A stretch of 64,000 nt of DNA from Castor canadensis (Eukaryota > Chordata > Mammalia > Rodentia > Castoridae): contig NC_133400.1 of the NCBI RefSeq assembly GCF_047511655.1, forward strand, positions 34,054,001 to 34,118,000. Reading direction: 5' to 3'. The position numbers and the translations under genes were made by a program. A model generated the notes under the pieces. That model was not told the origin of the DNA. It saw only the letters and a list, made by a program, of their open reading frames with translations, and ran no database searches. Below, in pieces: positions 22,785 to 34,010 of the stretch; positions within the stretch are counted from its first letter, which is position 1; each line of letters opens with the position of its first letter.

Positions 22785-23170
22785 AGTTAGCTTGTGCTGC
22801 ATAACAAGTCATCCTGACATTTTGTAGCTTAAAGCAATTCACCTTTACAGTTTCTTGTAATTCTGTGGGCTTACTTGAACGTTCTTCTGGTGCAGGCCAG
22901 CTCAGCTGAACTCTACTGAGCCTGTTCATATGTCTATGGCAGCTGATGGTTCTGCTGGGGGGTTAGAATACAGGGGCATCATCCATGTGTCTGGTGGTGG
23001 CAGACAAGCTATCCAAGGCTTGTTCACATGACAGTCTCAGGGTTCTTAGCACAGCAAGAACAGTGTCTGTGTACAACCATTTTTTTCAGTCTACCTGCAT
23101 TACCTTTGTTACTGCTCATTGACCAAATCAGATCACACGGTTACACCCCAAGTCAGTAGCATGCATGTGT
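22785..23170 (-). mobile_element. MLT1-class LTR
   Basis: 'cattagttagcttgtgctgc', 'cataacaagtcatcctgaca', 'gtagcttaaagcaattcacc' and 'ttctgtgggcttacttgaac' resemble the reverse complement of an MLT1-type LTR 3' half. The subfamily and left/right ends are uncertain. Confidence 0.6.
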
Positions 23171-24124
23171 GGGACATGAGGACTTACCAGGATATGCACA
23201 CAGGAGGGGCTTACTGCTCCTAGTATTATATTCTTTTGCTGCAGTGTAACATGGATGACAGAGAGGGCACAAGAGGAGAAACTCCTTTTATAACAAACCC
23301 ACTCTTGCAATAACGAACCCATTCAGAGATCATGACATGAACTATTCCATCCCTGGCGGGAAACCATTTCTCTCCTGCTACCCCAGGTCCTATCACCACC
23401 ACTCACTCGCACCCAAGTCCTGCTTCCTGGCCACATCGCAACATGTCAGCAAGCATAATAAAAACTCCCCAGTGAGACAAGTGTTCTTCTACTGAGCATC
23501 ATCTCCAAGACATCTCATCAACTCTAACATGACTTTTTTCCATTTTAACCCTCTGAAATCGGGCCCTATCTCTCTACCAGCCAAGTGGCTGTCGTGATGT
23601 GGTTGTCCTCGCTTGAGGGGCTTGCTCATTGCTGCTCCCAACATCGTCATCTCACTGCCCCTCTCTGCACCATTGTGCCCACGTGGAGGGCACATCTTCT
23701 TACACATCTTCTAAAGATCAGTCCCCAACCATTCAGCAGTGAAATGGAACTTTACCATACACTCCCCGAGTCATGGATCAGCACAGCAGGCATGAAGGTG
23801 GGGTTCACAAGGCAGGTGTTTCTTGTGGAAGAAAGGAAAGCTACAACATGCATTATGGAGCCCAAGACATGAAGCGTGGCAAGGAAGGTGACATGTGTGA
23901 CTTCATACTACTGGAATGCATTCTAAAGGATTGACTATCACTCTCCAGAAATGAACCAAAGGCAGGAGGAACTGCCAAATGTCTGGGATTACATGAAACA
24001 AGTTGCAAAGCAGCAAGAGACTAGCCTAACCAATGATTGCCTCCCACTATTGTTAATAAATTGCATTGGGGTTTAAGAGATCATTTTCCCTGAGAGGTTA
24101 CATACACACTGGTGTCACTACAAC
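23171..24124. other. Unannotated non-coding sequence
   Basis: A 72-codon minus-strand frame (23489-23707) and a 95-codon plus frame overlap here. Neither resembles a known protein. It may include unrecognised old repeats. Confidence 0.4.
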
Positions 24125-24330
24125 TGATGGACTCTACATTAGATGTAATACGGTACATGCCCAGCGCTTACTGGTTCTATCTCATTTAATCCTCTCTGGT
24201 GCCTGGATGTGGATATTACAATTATCCCCATTTACAATATTAACCCTGAGGCTCAGAGAGGCCTAGTGACCTGCCGAAGACCACACAGCTGGTGAGTAGA
24301 AAGGCCAGTCTATCTGAGCTCAACGTCCAG
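24125..24330 (-). mobile_element. MIR SINE
   Basis: 'atctcatttaatcctctctg' (near 24179), 'gaggctcagagaggcctagt' (near 24248) and 'agaccacacagctggtgagt' give a clear reverse-complement MIR. Confidence 0.85.
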
Positions 24331-24344
24331 GCTCAGAACCATTT

Positions 24345-24482
24345 CACACAGAGACACCAAGGCCTGAGTGAGGGCAGACTCCCCACGACCTAATCACCAC
24401 TCACAGGTCCCACCTCTCAACACTGTGGGGAATAAATTTCCAAAATATGAACTTTGGGGACACTCAAACCACAGCATGAATT
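24345..24482 (-). mobile_element. MaLR LTR 5' part
   Basis: 'cgacctaatcaccactcaca', 'ggtcccacctctcaacactg' and 'atatgaactttggggacact' then 'caaaccacagca' are the reverse complement of the 5' end of an MLT1/MST-like LTR. Confidence 0.75.
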
Positions 24483-24850
24483 GACGTGTGCCTGACGTGA
24501 GTGTGTCATGGCCTGAGACAGCAGGTGCCGGAGGCCTGCAGGCCACAAAGTCCTGTGGTGAGCTTTTCATTGTTCCCCAGCAGAGACTGGGTGGGCTGTC
24601 CTCTGGGCCCCAGCCTAGCTATGTGGAGGTCAAGAGTCCTGAGAGGTCAATCCACTGCTGTCTGCTCCTGCAGGGCCCCACAAGCCCAGAGCTCATCCCA
24701 GGGGCAGAGGTGCTTTCCTCTGGGTCTCAGCTCTGGGCATTCAGTAACAAAGCACCCCTTACCTCCCCTTCCTAAATACTCTGCTCCAGAAAATGCTCAA
24801 CCCATGAACAGAAAGACATTTGCACTTCACGTGGCAGAGATTGTAGACAA

Positions 24851-24892
24851 ATGTCCTTTTTCTCTTTTTCTTTTTCTTTTTTTTTTTTTGCC
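24851..24892. repeat. (T)n/(TTTTTC)n pyrimidine tract
   Basis: A run of T with periodic C, ending in a 12-base T run. Confidence 0.9.
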
Positions 24893-25127
24893 ATGTCTAT
24901 TTGTCCTCTACTATTGCTTTTATCTCTAAATCAGCCTTGTTTTCATGTATCTGTGTCAGTCAGGGTAAGTCTGATTATGCTGCAGTAACAAGAAACCCCA
25001 CCAATCCTAGCAGCTTGTGAAAACTACAGGATTGCAGAAGAGGTGAATGGCTTATCAACAAAGGAAAAGGTCCTGTGGACTAAGTAGAAAGGAGAACCTT
25101 CCAGGCAGGGGGAATGCCAGTGTCCTC

Positions 25128-25343
25128 TCTTTTTTTGGCGATACTGGGATTTGAACTCAGGACTTCATGCTTGCTAGGAAGGTGCTCTACTGCTTGAGCC
25201 ACACCTCCAGCCCTCTTTGTGTTGGGTATTTTCAAGATAGGGGCTTACAAACTATTTACCCAGACTGGCTTCGAACAGTGATCCTCCTGATCTCTGCCTC
25301 CCAAGTAGCTAGGATTACAGGCGTGAGCCACTGGCACCCAGCT
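25128..25343 (-). mobile_element. B1-ID composite SINE
   Basis: 'gggatttgaactcaggactt' (ID-like), 'ctactgcttgagccacacct', then 'tctgcctcccaagtagctag' and 'gattacaggcgtgagccact' (B1). Imperfect flanking repeats 'gccagtgtcctc' (25116) and 'gctagtgccctt' (25344), 9 of 12 matching, suggest an older insertion. Confidence 0.9.
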
Positions 25344-26399
25344 GCTAGTGCCCTTGTGAAACCACAATTGCCTCTTCTCTCAGTGAGGAGTGTCAGTTAT
25401 TTCTCTATTACCTCCTTCAAACAGCCCGTCAGGAATCCAAGGAGATCATATAGCCACTTGAGAACGTTGCTTTGCATCTGCTGCAGGTGAGCCTGTTGGT
25501 GTTCAGCCCGACTTGCCCTAACCACATCCCACCTGCTAGTCTCTGCATGGTTCAGTTTGAAAGCTCACTTACAACCTTGGGCAGCTGTGCACACTGAAGG
25601 CTGGAGGCTCTGGGCATTAGCCCCAGGAGGGAGTTGTCTTCGGTTATGAACAAGGGACATGGTGTGCCTTTCCCCAGCTCCTGTGTGTCTTGGTGGGGCA
25701 GATATAAGGCAGCACTTTGCCTCTGCAGTTCCCAGGGGATTAAGGTGCTGCTGTCCCCAAGCCATGCACCCTGGGCTTGCTGCCTTCCCTGCTTCTGGCA
25801 TGCCCGTACTTCCTAAGCACATTCTGTCCTGCCTCAGGGTTTGCACCTGGGGAAATCGAGACTGGGGTTGCTGAGAAAGCCCAAGTCATGTACGGATTCC
25901 TGCACCTGCTGTATGAATGGACATTTGCTGGATGTTAGCAACAAAGTTGGCTGCAAGCTGAGTCCGGAGCTGCTGGGGGTGGTGGCTACCCAAGCAGGGA
26001 TGAGGCTCACTGCTGACCCCTCGAAAGCCTGGCCCGGAAGCCCTGCCAGCTCCATGCCAACTGCAGGCCCATGAATGAGGACTAGAGGCCCAGACAGAGG
26101 TTGTCCACAGAGACTGGGGCTCCTTTGAACATGGCAGATGGACCTGGTTGAGGCAACTCCTGAAACCAACCAGGCTTTTCCCAACCCCAGGTTTAGGATG
26201 TGATTGGCACAGTCATGTCGCTGCCCTACCTGTCTCAGAAGAGACGCCTCCTGCCAGTCCCTGCTTACTGTCCTGCCTCTGTCTTGACAATCTCCGCCCC
26301 TCTCAGTCTGTCCATGAGTGTCTGGCCTCTTTCCAGTTCCCGAAGACTGTTTCCCACTCTTATGCCCAGATCTCAGCTCTTGTGACCTCTCTCACGCCC
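25344..26399. other. Unannotated non-coding sequence
   Basis: Several overlapping 80-115 codon frames on both strands, none recognised. No splice pattern. Confidence 0.4.
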
Positions 26400-26640
26400 C
26401 TCCATTTCCTCTGTTTTGCCCAGCCAGCTCCTATTCATCTTCCATTCCTCAGCCCAGCATCACTTCCTCCAGGAGGCCTCCCCGGCTTGCCTCCCACAAG
26501 CCCTTGCACTTCCTCTTTGCCAACTTTTGTCACCCACTTGACACGTGTCTGCCTGCCACAAGTCCTCTGCTTGCAGGCTGAGCATGCTCTCCCTGCTGCC
26601 CTAGTGCCTGGCACCCAGCCTGGCCCACACAGGTGCCGCT
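26400..26640 (+). mobile_element. L2 LINE 3' fragment
   Basis: 'cacttcctccaggaggcctc' (near 26461), 'cttgcacttcctctttgcca' and 'ccctagtgcctggcacccag' are the L2 3'-end signatures in order. The 202-codon frame at 26148-26756 runs through it and is not a gene. Confidence 0.8.
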
Positions 26641-26814
26641 GGCAGTGCAGAGAAAACAGGTGTAGGCCAGGCCAGGCAGCCCCATGGAGACAGGGACCCA
26701 GGGGTCGAGTATGTCACGACAGGGGCAGGGGAGAGAAAACAAGATTCCCCCAGTGACTGAGCCAGTGAAGTCATTGGTGAGGAGCGAACCCAAGAGCTAT
26801 AAATAGCCTTGGAA

Positions 26815-27010
26815 GTCATGCATATTACATTAGGGGTGTTGGTGACAACTTAAGTGTATTTCCATAAGGTTCCATTATATTTACGTATTAGTTAATGGAT
26901 ACTTACAATATTACGTTACTGCAATGCTCATGTTTTATTAGCAAGCTATCACATCAAACGGAGTAGCTAAGTGTGATGGAAAATTGGCCTGCAGCTGGAT
27001 TTCTGTATTT
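26815..27010. promoter_or_regulatory. Candidate conserved non-coding island with TTACGT pair
   Basis: AT-rich and repeat-free. TTACGT occurs at 26881-26886 and again at 26911-26916, exactly 30 bases apart and in the same orientation, beside 'gttaatgg' and 'actgcaatgctc'. The texture is that of a vertebrate regulatory island. Factor assignments (C/EBP or PAR-bZIP half-sites) are inference. Confidence 0.4.
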
Positions 27011-27214
27011 TCACACCGAATTTTTGATTTCTGACTCCCTACCCACTGACCTCTGGTGAGGAGGAGGTTCTCCTCAGAGCACGTGTGATTGCTGCCTTCC
27101 AGCTGACCTGGAGGCGTGCGAGGGGAGACAGAAGATCCCAGCCCTTCACGGGAGGGCAACACATTCAGTCTAGGGTTTTTTTTTTTTTTAATTAATTCAA
27201 GCTCAGTTATTCAT

Positions 27215-27300
27215 CTTCTGGGTGGTATTGGGTGAGTTACTTGAACTTTCTGTGCTCTGGTTACTCTCTCTATTAAATGAAGGGCTGGACTTGAGAGTCT
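27215..27300 (+). mobile_element. MIR SINE core
   Basis: 'ttgggtgagttacttgaact', 'ttctgtgctctggttactct' and 'attaaatgaagggctggact' match the MIR core. Confidence 0.65.
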
Positions 27301-27605
27301 CTGTATGAGTCAAGTTCTCTAGAGAAGAACCAATATGGTGTGGGGCTGGCAAATCAGAAAATTATGGGGTACCACCCAGGGAAGAGGTGCTGGTATAGCT
27401 TCCGTTCAAAGGCATCTGGAGACAGAATTCCCTCTTCCTTGAGGACTCTCAGTATCTTCCCTTAAGGCTTTCAACTGATTAGATGGGGCCCACCATTATT
27501 ATGGAGGGTAATTTACTTCACTGATTTTAATATTAAGTTTGCATTCCTTCAAAAATACTTTCACAGCAACATCTAGAGAGCTGTTTGAGCAACCACTGGG
27601 CTCCA
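27301..27605 (-). mobile_element. ERVL-type LTR (MLT2-like)
   Basis: 'gtatgagtcaagttctctag' then 'agagaagaaccaatatggtg', 'ggcatctggagacagaattc', 'ctttcaactgattagatggg' and 'cccaccattattatggaggg' keep the order of the old LTR family beginning 'gtattagtcagggttctc'. Subfamily from memory and uncertain. Confidence 0.7.
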
Positions 27606-28189
27606 TGGCTAAACTAACACCATAGTTTTTAAGGTTCTTAGGGTCCAGGGGCCAAATTCTACTTTATCTGCCAGGAACTTAATCTCTGCAGGGGTCTGGG
27701 TGAGGCGTTGGCTGGAGGCTTCTGGAACTTCCCAAGGGTTGAGGCAGGACAGATGTGGGCTGCACCCCAGGGTGGCATAGCCCAGGGTGGTTCTGAACGT
27801 CATGTCTTCCTGCCAAAGCAGCCCCAAACACCTATTGGAATGCAGTGGGGTCCTCCTTTCAGCCTTTATCCAAGGACACAGGGAATCTGAAAAGAAAGCC
27901 AGGGGAGCATGCTGAGCAGAGAGTGAGGCACAGCAGGTGAGGTACCAAGTACGGGACAGCCCAGGCACAGGCAGGAGGGGACCTGCGAGAGACGTCCATT
28001 CACCTCAGTGACCAGAGCCCTTGGCCGAGACTACAGCCATGGTCATGGAGAGGGTGATTTTCTCCCATCGTAGGTAGGTGAGTCACAGGCTGGCAAGTGG
28101 TGAACTTCAGGCCTCCCACCTCCCAACCAGGTATTTCTAGGTGCTCACAAGGCTGGACAAAAATTGCCAGGCTGGAAAGACAAGGGACT
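27606..28189. other. Unannotated non-coding sequence
   Basis: No gene recognised. A local direct repeat 'cccagggtgg' occurs near 27765 and 27781. Confidence 0.4.
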
Positions 28190-28329
28190 TGGTAGATAGG
28201 CTTCGAGTCCAGCACCTCATGTCTCAGACGGCTTCTTCACCTGTGCAGTGGCAGATGTATATAGGACCAAACCACCTTCAGTAGTGGGAGAAGGATTCCA
28301 TAAGTTACAGTGGGAAGAACTGAGCACAT

Positions 28330-28480
28330 GGAACCACAGCAGGGACCACTGGCCTGCTGGGCAACCTGGGTGATTCCCATGCTGTCCGGCCTCAGTTTTC
28401 TCATCTACAAAATGCAGACACGGACAGTGCTTGCTTTGGGGCTGCCCATTCGTCTGACATCAAGGAAGTAATCTCAAGGG
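28330..28480 (+). mobile_element. MIR SINE
   Basis: 'ccactggcctgctgggcaac', 'ccggcctcagttttctcatc' and 'tacaaaatgcagacacggac' match the MIR core. A smaller MIR-like piece precedes it at 28200-28260. Confidence 0.7.
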
Positions 28481-28484
28481 CTAC

Positions 28485-28715
28485 ACACAGGTGGTGCACA
28501 CAGCAGGTTCAGCCCCTGTCTTCACGGAGCTGACATTCTAGTGACAGTCATGGAGCATGTGAGTGTTACTATAAAGAAGCAAAAACATATCTAAAGATTG
28601 TGATTAGAGTTCTGAGGAGAAACAAAGCAAGGATGTGGGCTGAGATTGATTTGATCTTGAGGTGTCAAGGAAGACCTGACATTAAAGAAAAACTGTTGCA
28701 AAGCAGGGACAGGCA
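28485..28715 (-). mobile_element. L2 LINE 3' fragment
   Basis: 'cctgtcttcacggagctgac' and 'attctagtgacagtcatgga' are the reverse-complement L2 landmarks, followed by 'gtcaaggaagacctgacatt' (equivalent to 'gtcagggaaggcctcac'). Confidence 0.8.
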
Positions 28716-29149
28716 GACTGAGGCTGGGGGCCTGGTCTGTACCCCACTCCTTCCCTCACACCCACCCCGCTCTTTCCTTAGGACAGCCTGAGGGGAGGAG
28801 CAGACATCCCACAAATTTCACATATCTATCATCTCATGCTTTTCTGAAAAAGTCTGCCAACCACCAGTAGACTCCTTGGACTTCAGAGGGACTCCAGAAA
28901 AGTACAGCTATGACTATTGCTGTTAGGTGACAATCCAGTGATGCCGCTGCTGAGCTATTGGAGCGGGGGACCACAGGCCACCTCTTCCCTGCACCACGCC
29001 CAGATACAGGTCCCAAATTCTGTCCTTAGGATGGATGGTATCTTGGCAGACAGAGCCAAGGCAGAAGGGATTCCAGGCAGAGAAAGCCCTCCCCCCCTCC
29101 ACGCCCCCAACTTGGGAGTGGAAGATGACAGATTGCGTTTGGAGAATGG
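28716..29149. other. Unannotated non-coding sequence
   Basis: No gene or clear repeat recognised. Confidence 0.4.
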
Positions 29150-29660
29150 TAAGTGGCACATGGAAACAGGCCTCCCATTTCCACCTCCAAAAATACCTCT
29201 GCGCTGCATGTGGCCAGCTGCAGGGCCGGGCCGAGACCCACGGCTGTCAGCAGGCTGCTTGGCCAGCGGCAGGGGCTGGCGGAGCTGGGAGCAGCGTTAG
29301 CTGCGTGATTGAGTTATGACAGCTCCTTGCGCCCAACGGGAAGCCTGGCAAGGCAGTCCTAGTGGGGGCTGCAGACAAATGATGATGAAGTGCCCACTCT
29401 AAGGGGCCATCTCCACAATATTTCATGCTGGCGGCGGGGGAGGGGTGGGCAGGCTGCCCTGGTGGCGCAGCTAACTACTCCATCAATTGATTTGATTCAC
29501 GACGGCAGCTACTCCCCGTCATAATATTTCAAATAAATGGGACCGTGGATAGAAATAATATCTACATCAATATTAACCCTGAAAGAACTAATGGACATAA
29601 GCTATAATTTCCTGGATACCCTAATAACGCATTTTGACCGTCTCTGGCATGGGACAATTT
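29150..29660. promoter_or_regulatory. Candidate developmental enhancer-like island
   Basis: About 500 repeat-free bases that shift from GC-rich (29210-29300) to AT-rich (29480-29640). TGATTGA (29306-29312) lies just before TGACAG (29317-29322), the PBX-like and MEIS-like core types. 'catcaattgatttgattcac' (29481-29500) and 'gtcataatatttcaaataaa' follow. No open frame of note. Enhancer identity is inference. Confidence 0.5.
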
Positions 29661-29718
29661 TTCTTTCTCTCTTTTCTCTTCTCTGCTTGTCTGTCTGTCT
29701 CTCTCCTCCTTCTAGCAG
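29660..29718. repeat. Pyrimidine-rich tract
   Basis: A T/C-rich run including (TCTG)n and TCTCTC. It directly follows the island above. Confidence 0.8.
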
Positions 29719-29924
29719 ATCTGCTATGTTCACCTTCAGTTTATGGTTTGGGGGCACCAGCATCCCCTGTCCCCACCTTCCACCAGCCCCAGCACCCTAC
29801 CACAGAGGAAAGAGAGGGAAACGCGAGGGTTTCTTGAGCAATTCTTCAGTGGGGAGTGAAAATCGCTTGGCAGACAAGAGCTTGCCAGGCAGTCCTGTTA
29901 GAAAAGAAATCCAGTTGGCCATTT

Positions 29925-30105
29925 TCTCTCATTCACTCTTTCAAACAATGCTTTCTGTGCACCTAATATGTGCCAACCCTTTCCTACAGGCTTCAGATAT
30001 ATCTGTTAACAAAAGAGAGAAAAAAAAAACCTGTCTGGTGGAGTTTACACTACAGTTGGGGAAGGAAACGATTGATAAGCCCCAACACACAAGTAATAAA
30101 TTCCA
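29925..30105 (-). mobile_element. L2 LINE 3' fragment
   Basis: 'tctcattcactctttcaaac', 'ctgtgcacctaatatgtgcc', 'aacccttt', 'tggtggagtttacactacag' match the reverse-complement L2 end, including its 'tcattcattcaacaa' terminus. Confidence 0.8.
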
Positions 30106-31984
30106 CCGTTGATTCCAAGGTCAAGGTCCCAGAATTTCTCTATTTGCAGACCCTGAGAACTGAGATTTTCAGACAACTGAAGTCTGAAGGCTGAGTTGGA
30201 GACTTTCTAGGCCTGATCTTTATTCCATGGTGATCAAGAATGGACTGCCAGAGAACCGAATGCAGCCTTTGGGGGTGCTTTGTTTCTAAAAATTTATGCA
30301 TGAAATTTAAAAAGCTGGAGAATTTGCTTGAAAAATCTAGCTGCCACCTTGTCTTTAGACACCCAGCAGAACCCACATTCTGTCTGGCAGTAGTTGGAGT
30401 GCATTAAAGTCCACTCATCAAACCTGTTCTTGCTCTGCAGTTTACTGCAATCCCCACTGCTCCCAACTGTCTGGGTCCAGCCTGCCAAGCATCGCCTATG
30501 AGTTTCTAGGGGCAACTGCCCCTGTGACCTCTGGCTGTCTCCTTGGAGTTGGTTCCTAAACTTGCCTGTCCTTGCCTATGCCCCACTCCCTTGGTCCTTA
30601 CTCCCACTGTGCCTCTGCCAATCAGCCTCTCCATGGCTCCTCCCACTGCCTTTTGCTGTACCATTTTGTGGTTCTGTTACCATGATATGTGGGTGATCCT
30701 CACTTCAAGCACTTAGCAATGGGACTGGATACCAGGTCTGTGGATGTCAGACACTCTGTGCCTTCTACTGTCAGTCCAGTGCAGGCCTTGAAATCTTGTG
30801 TGCCTAACTAAAACCTAAAATGGTGTATATACGCATGTACCTATGCAATGTCCCCAGGCACACGAGTGCACGTGTAGTGTGCAGTGAATGGTTTCCAGAA
30901 CTTCAGCCGAGTTTGTGAATGAGTCAAGCCCAGACTGTGATGCAACAAGGCCATCATGCTGAGAAAGGGAGATAGAAGGATGGATCCTCAACAATGTGGA
31001 GACCAGACACGGTCTTGGTCTCCACTATCTGTGCCAATGGGCCACACGGAGAAGTGAATGAGCAAATTCTCCACCTGACAGTCGGCAGAGCCTTGAACCC
31101 CTGTGTTCCCCAGTTGATTCTCCAGGTGGAGGCTGACTCAGCAGTGTGAAACAATTTCCTGCTGAGGACAAGGGGTGATACCAAGGTGGGTAGGCCCCAA
31201 ATGGGCAAGGGACATAGGGAGTCTCCATAGTGCTGTATGTGACCCTGAGTAAGGGCAAGGGGAAGCCTGATGGGGCTGATTGGCCCAGATGCAGTCTGCT
31301 TTCATACAAGATGGGCACAAAGTCATCCCCCAACCTGCCATGACAGAGCTCCCTGCAGCAGGGCCCTGCAGGAAGCCGCAATGGCATTCCCACCTGCCTT
31401 TGTGGGGCTGAGGGTGGCCCATCTACACCTTTGTTTGAAAGAGGAAGATCTATGTATCAGATACCACTTGTGCGCTGCTTGGCCTCATCTTCCACTCTGT
31501 CCACAGGCTGCAATTGCCTAAGAGCACCTCACCCGGCCCCATGCCCTGTTGGTCTCACTTCCTGCCCAAGCCCTACGAACACCGTCTCATGGGATGCTCA
31601 GTCCTCAGTCCTCACACATGCACAACCTGGAATTTAATGCCCTTGACCAAAGGGGATGGAAACAGATGGATCCTTGCTTCCCTGTTTCATGCCCTGGTGG
31701 TATTTCTGATATGCATGTCTTTGGGATTAAGCTCAATTATCCATTCTGGTGGCCAACACCTTGAGGCAGCCTTCCCTTGGCTTTCCTGCCTCTCCTGTCT
31801 CCTGCTCCTGTCTTGCATGCCTTCCCCTTCATCACTTCCTCAGTAAATATCTTTTCTCAGGTTCTGCTTCAGGGGAATACTTTACTTGCTTGGAGAACCT
31901 CCCAAAGACAGATTTAAGATTCCAGGCTTGGCAGAGGTCACTTGCCATTCAACCAGCTAACTAAGCTTGCTGAGCTCTGCCCCA
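30106..31984. other. Unannotated non-coding sequence
   Basis: Nearly 1.9 kb in which I recognise no gene and no confident repeat. Frames up to 122 codons (31025-31393, minus) overlap frames in other phases. It may contain old unrecognised repeats. Confidence 0.4.
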
Positions 31985-32205
31985 GGGTTGACATGTGCTG
32001 GGTCCTAGAGATGTACAGTGGTCAAGGCAATGAATAGGTTATAGATGCTGGCTCTGAGGAGCTCGTGGTGCATTGAGAATGGAGCTAATAAGCCAACAGA
32101 GACTTTGAAGGGCAATAAATGCCAGCACTGAGAAAAAGAGAGTGCACGTCCAACCCACTGTACCCAGGCCAGGTGATACCTGAGCTGAGATATATCATTA
32201 TATAT
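31985..32205 (-). mobile_element. L2 LINE 3' fragment
   Basis: 'gacatgtgctgggtcctaga', 'gatgtacagtggtcaaggca', 'gaggagctcgtggtgcattg' match the reverse-complement L2 order. A tandem 'tatatcatta' pair sits at 32191-32210. Confidence 0.65.
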
Positions 32206-33439
32206 CATTATCAGGACAAAATCCAAATCAACTCTTCAGTTTTCAAAGTCCACTGGGGGTGAGGGTAGGAATTGGATACCAGCAAGGAATATAGTTTACT
32301 ATGTCATCCTTTCTAGAATACACTAGAATATCCCCACCTGGCATCTAATCAGAGCCTAGCTGCTCCAGGTTGTCCATTTTCTCCTGCTCTGGCCTGTAGA
32401 GGATGGAGAGGAGCAGGTTCCCAACCTAAGGTAACGGATATGTCCCCAACATCCTTCACAGCCAGGAGGTTCTGGGCTGGCCTGAGCCTCTGCCTTTCCC
32501 TTCTCTGTCACATTCCCTCTCTTGCTTCTACCTGGGTTCTTTCCCTTCCCCAGCTCAGATTTGGCACAGCATTGGAGGAGGACTTGGTCCTGGGGGCATC
32601 AGGATTGCAGGAAAATGTCTCTTGAGGGAGGACCTCGGTTTCCCCGAACAGATCACAGGAGTAGCTCCTCAGGACAGCCCATATCCTCTGAAGATGAAAC
32701 CACCTCTGTCTGATTGGAAGACAGGAGGGGGCTCCAGGCATGATCCAACATGGCTAGGATTGTGCCTCAAATCCTCAGAACACTATTGACTTTAATTGGC
32801 TTTAGCTTCTGAAGAGACATGAGCATAAAAATGAGCCGGGGACATTTTCAGATGAAGGGATGGGGCAGTCCAATTAAGTTCTGGCTTTCTTAGCTGCACT
32901 AGGATTTGGGAGGGCCCACCTTCACCTCACCCTGATCTGGGAGAAGGCCAAGTGTTTGCCCTCTAAGTGGCTTTCCTTGGCACCAGAAGCAGCCAGGTCT
33001 CTTTGTGCTCTGGCTTCTTCTGCATTCCCGTGAGTCCCTAATGCTTTTGTCTTCAGGGCCTGTGCAGGGGGAGGGAGAAGTCCCTGCTTTACTTTGTGGA
33101 ACTTTCCTTCTTACTCCTTCTGAGAAATGTGGGTGCCCGTTTCTCCAAGGAATATGGGATTTGACTCTTGATTTCTGCTGAGAGCCTGTATTTCCTGGGG
33201 CTGAAGTTGGGCCAAGATTTCTCTGTGGCATAACTAACCTTCTTTCCTGTTCAGCAATCAGACCCCCAATGTAGTGGGGTCAGCAAAGCCAGCATCCTCC
33301 TTCTCCTGACTCCAGAGGAACTTGGCGAGGACAAATCAAGGCCCAGTGGCAGCCAGCCCAGCCAGAGTCAACACAGTCCTTGGTACAAATACCCTGAGAA
33401 AGGAAGTTCCTTTCCCAGGACAATATAGTTTGGGTACTG
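32206..33439. other. Unannotated non-coding sequence
   Basis: No gene or clear repeat recognised. The 110-codon minus frame at 32899-33231 shows no known family. Confidence 0.4.
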
Positions 33440-33560
33440 GCTTGGCATCTCAGGGATACTATCTTGCCTTGTGACCTTGGGTAAGTCACTTCCTTCCTCT
33501 GGATCTCAATATCTCCACTGTAAAATGAACACACTAAGACGATACCGTGCTTCCAAGAGG
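33440..33560 (+). mobile_element. MIR SINE
   Basis: 'cttgtgaccttgggtaagtc' (near 33468) and 'acttccttcctctggatctc' then 'ccactgtaaaatgaacacac' are a clear MIR core. Confidence 0.85.
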
Positions 33561-33737
33561 AAGAAGGAAGGGAGGGAGAGAAGGGGGAAAAAGAGAGAGA
33601 GATTGAGAGTAGGTGAGCACCAGCTTTGGGAAGAAGCCCTTTGCAACCAGCTGTCTGCAGCATCCTTCTGAACAAAGTAATGGATTTGGAATTCAAAGAT
33701 CACGAAGGTTCTTTATTGCTGAAGGGGGAAAGGTCCG

Positions 33738-34010
33738 AATATTGCTTAGCAAATTACCATCTGCTAGGGGCACCATTATGCCTTGACACAACCATTGGTC
33801 AGCAAATTGGTCACATTATTGGTTAGTAAATTTGAAGCTGCAGAATTATTTATTGGCAAATTAGAGATGGCAGAATTATTGGTTGGTGAGGCCAGAATTG
33901 CAGCGATTGGTTAGCAAATTAGAGATGCCTGTTTTGGTCTGTGAATAAATCACGGCTGGTCAGGGTATCGGAGGCCAAATTAGAGGTAGCCGGGTTATTT
34001 ATGGCCAAGC
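33738..34010. repeat. Degenerate minisatellite, unit about 29 bases
   Basis: An AAATT phase mark recurs at 33751, 33804, 33828, 33858, 33916 and 33977, mostly multiples of about 29 bases, with weaker units between. The best units share AAATTAGAGATG (33858-33869, 33916-33927; AAATTAGAGGTA at 33977). ATTGG occurs six times, at 33794, 33806, 33818, 33852, 33878 and 33906. About nine diverged copies. Confidence 0.75.

Noticed and set aside
23489-23707. Possible processed pseudogene on the minus strand (72 codons)
   Set aside because: I could not match the peptide to a family and found no 3' A tail or target duplication.
26148-26756. 202-codon plus-strand frame
   Set aside because: Its second half is an L2 3' end, and the first half is proline/serine-rich chance coding in pyrimidine-rich DNA.
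29537-30112. 191-codon plus-strand frame
   Set aside because: It runs through a pyrimidine tract and a minus-strand L2 fragment; no protein similarity recognised.
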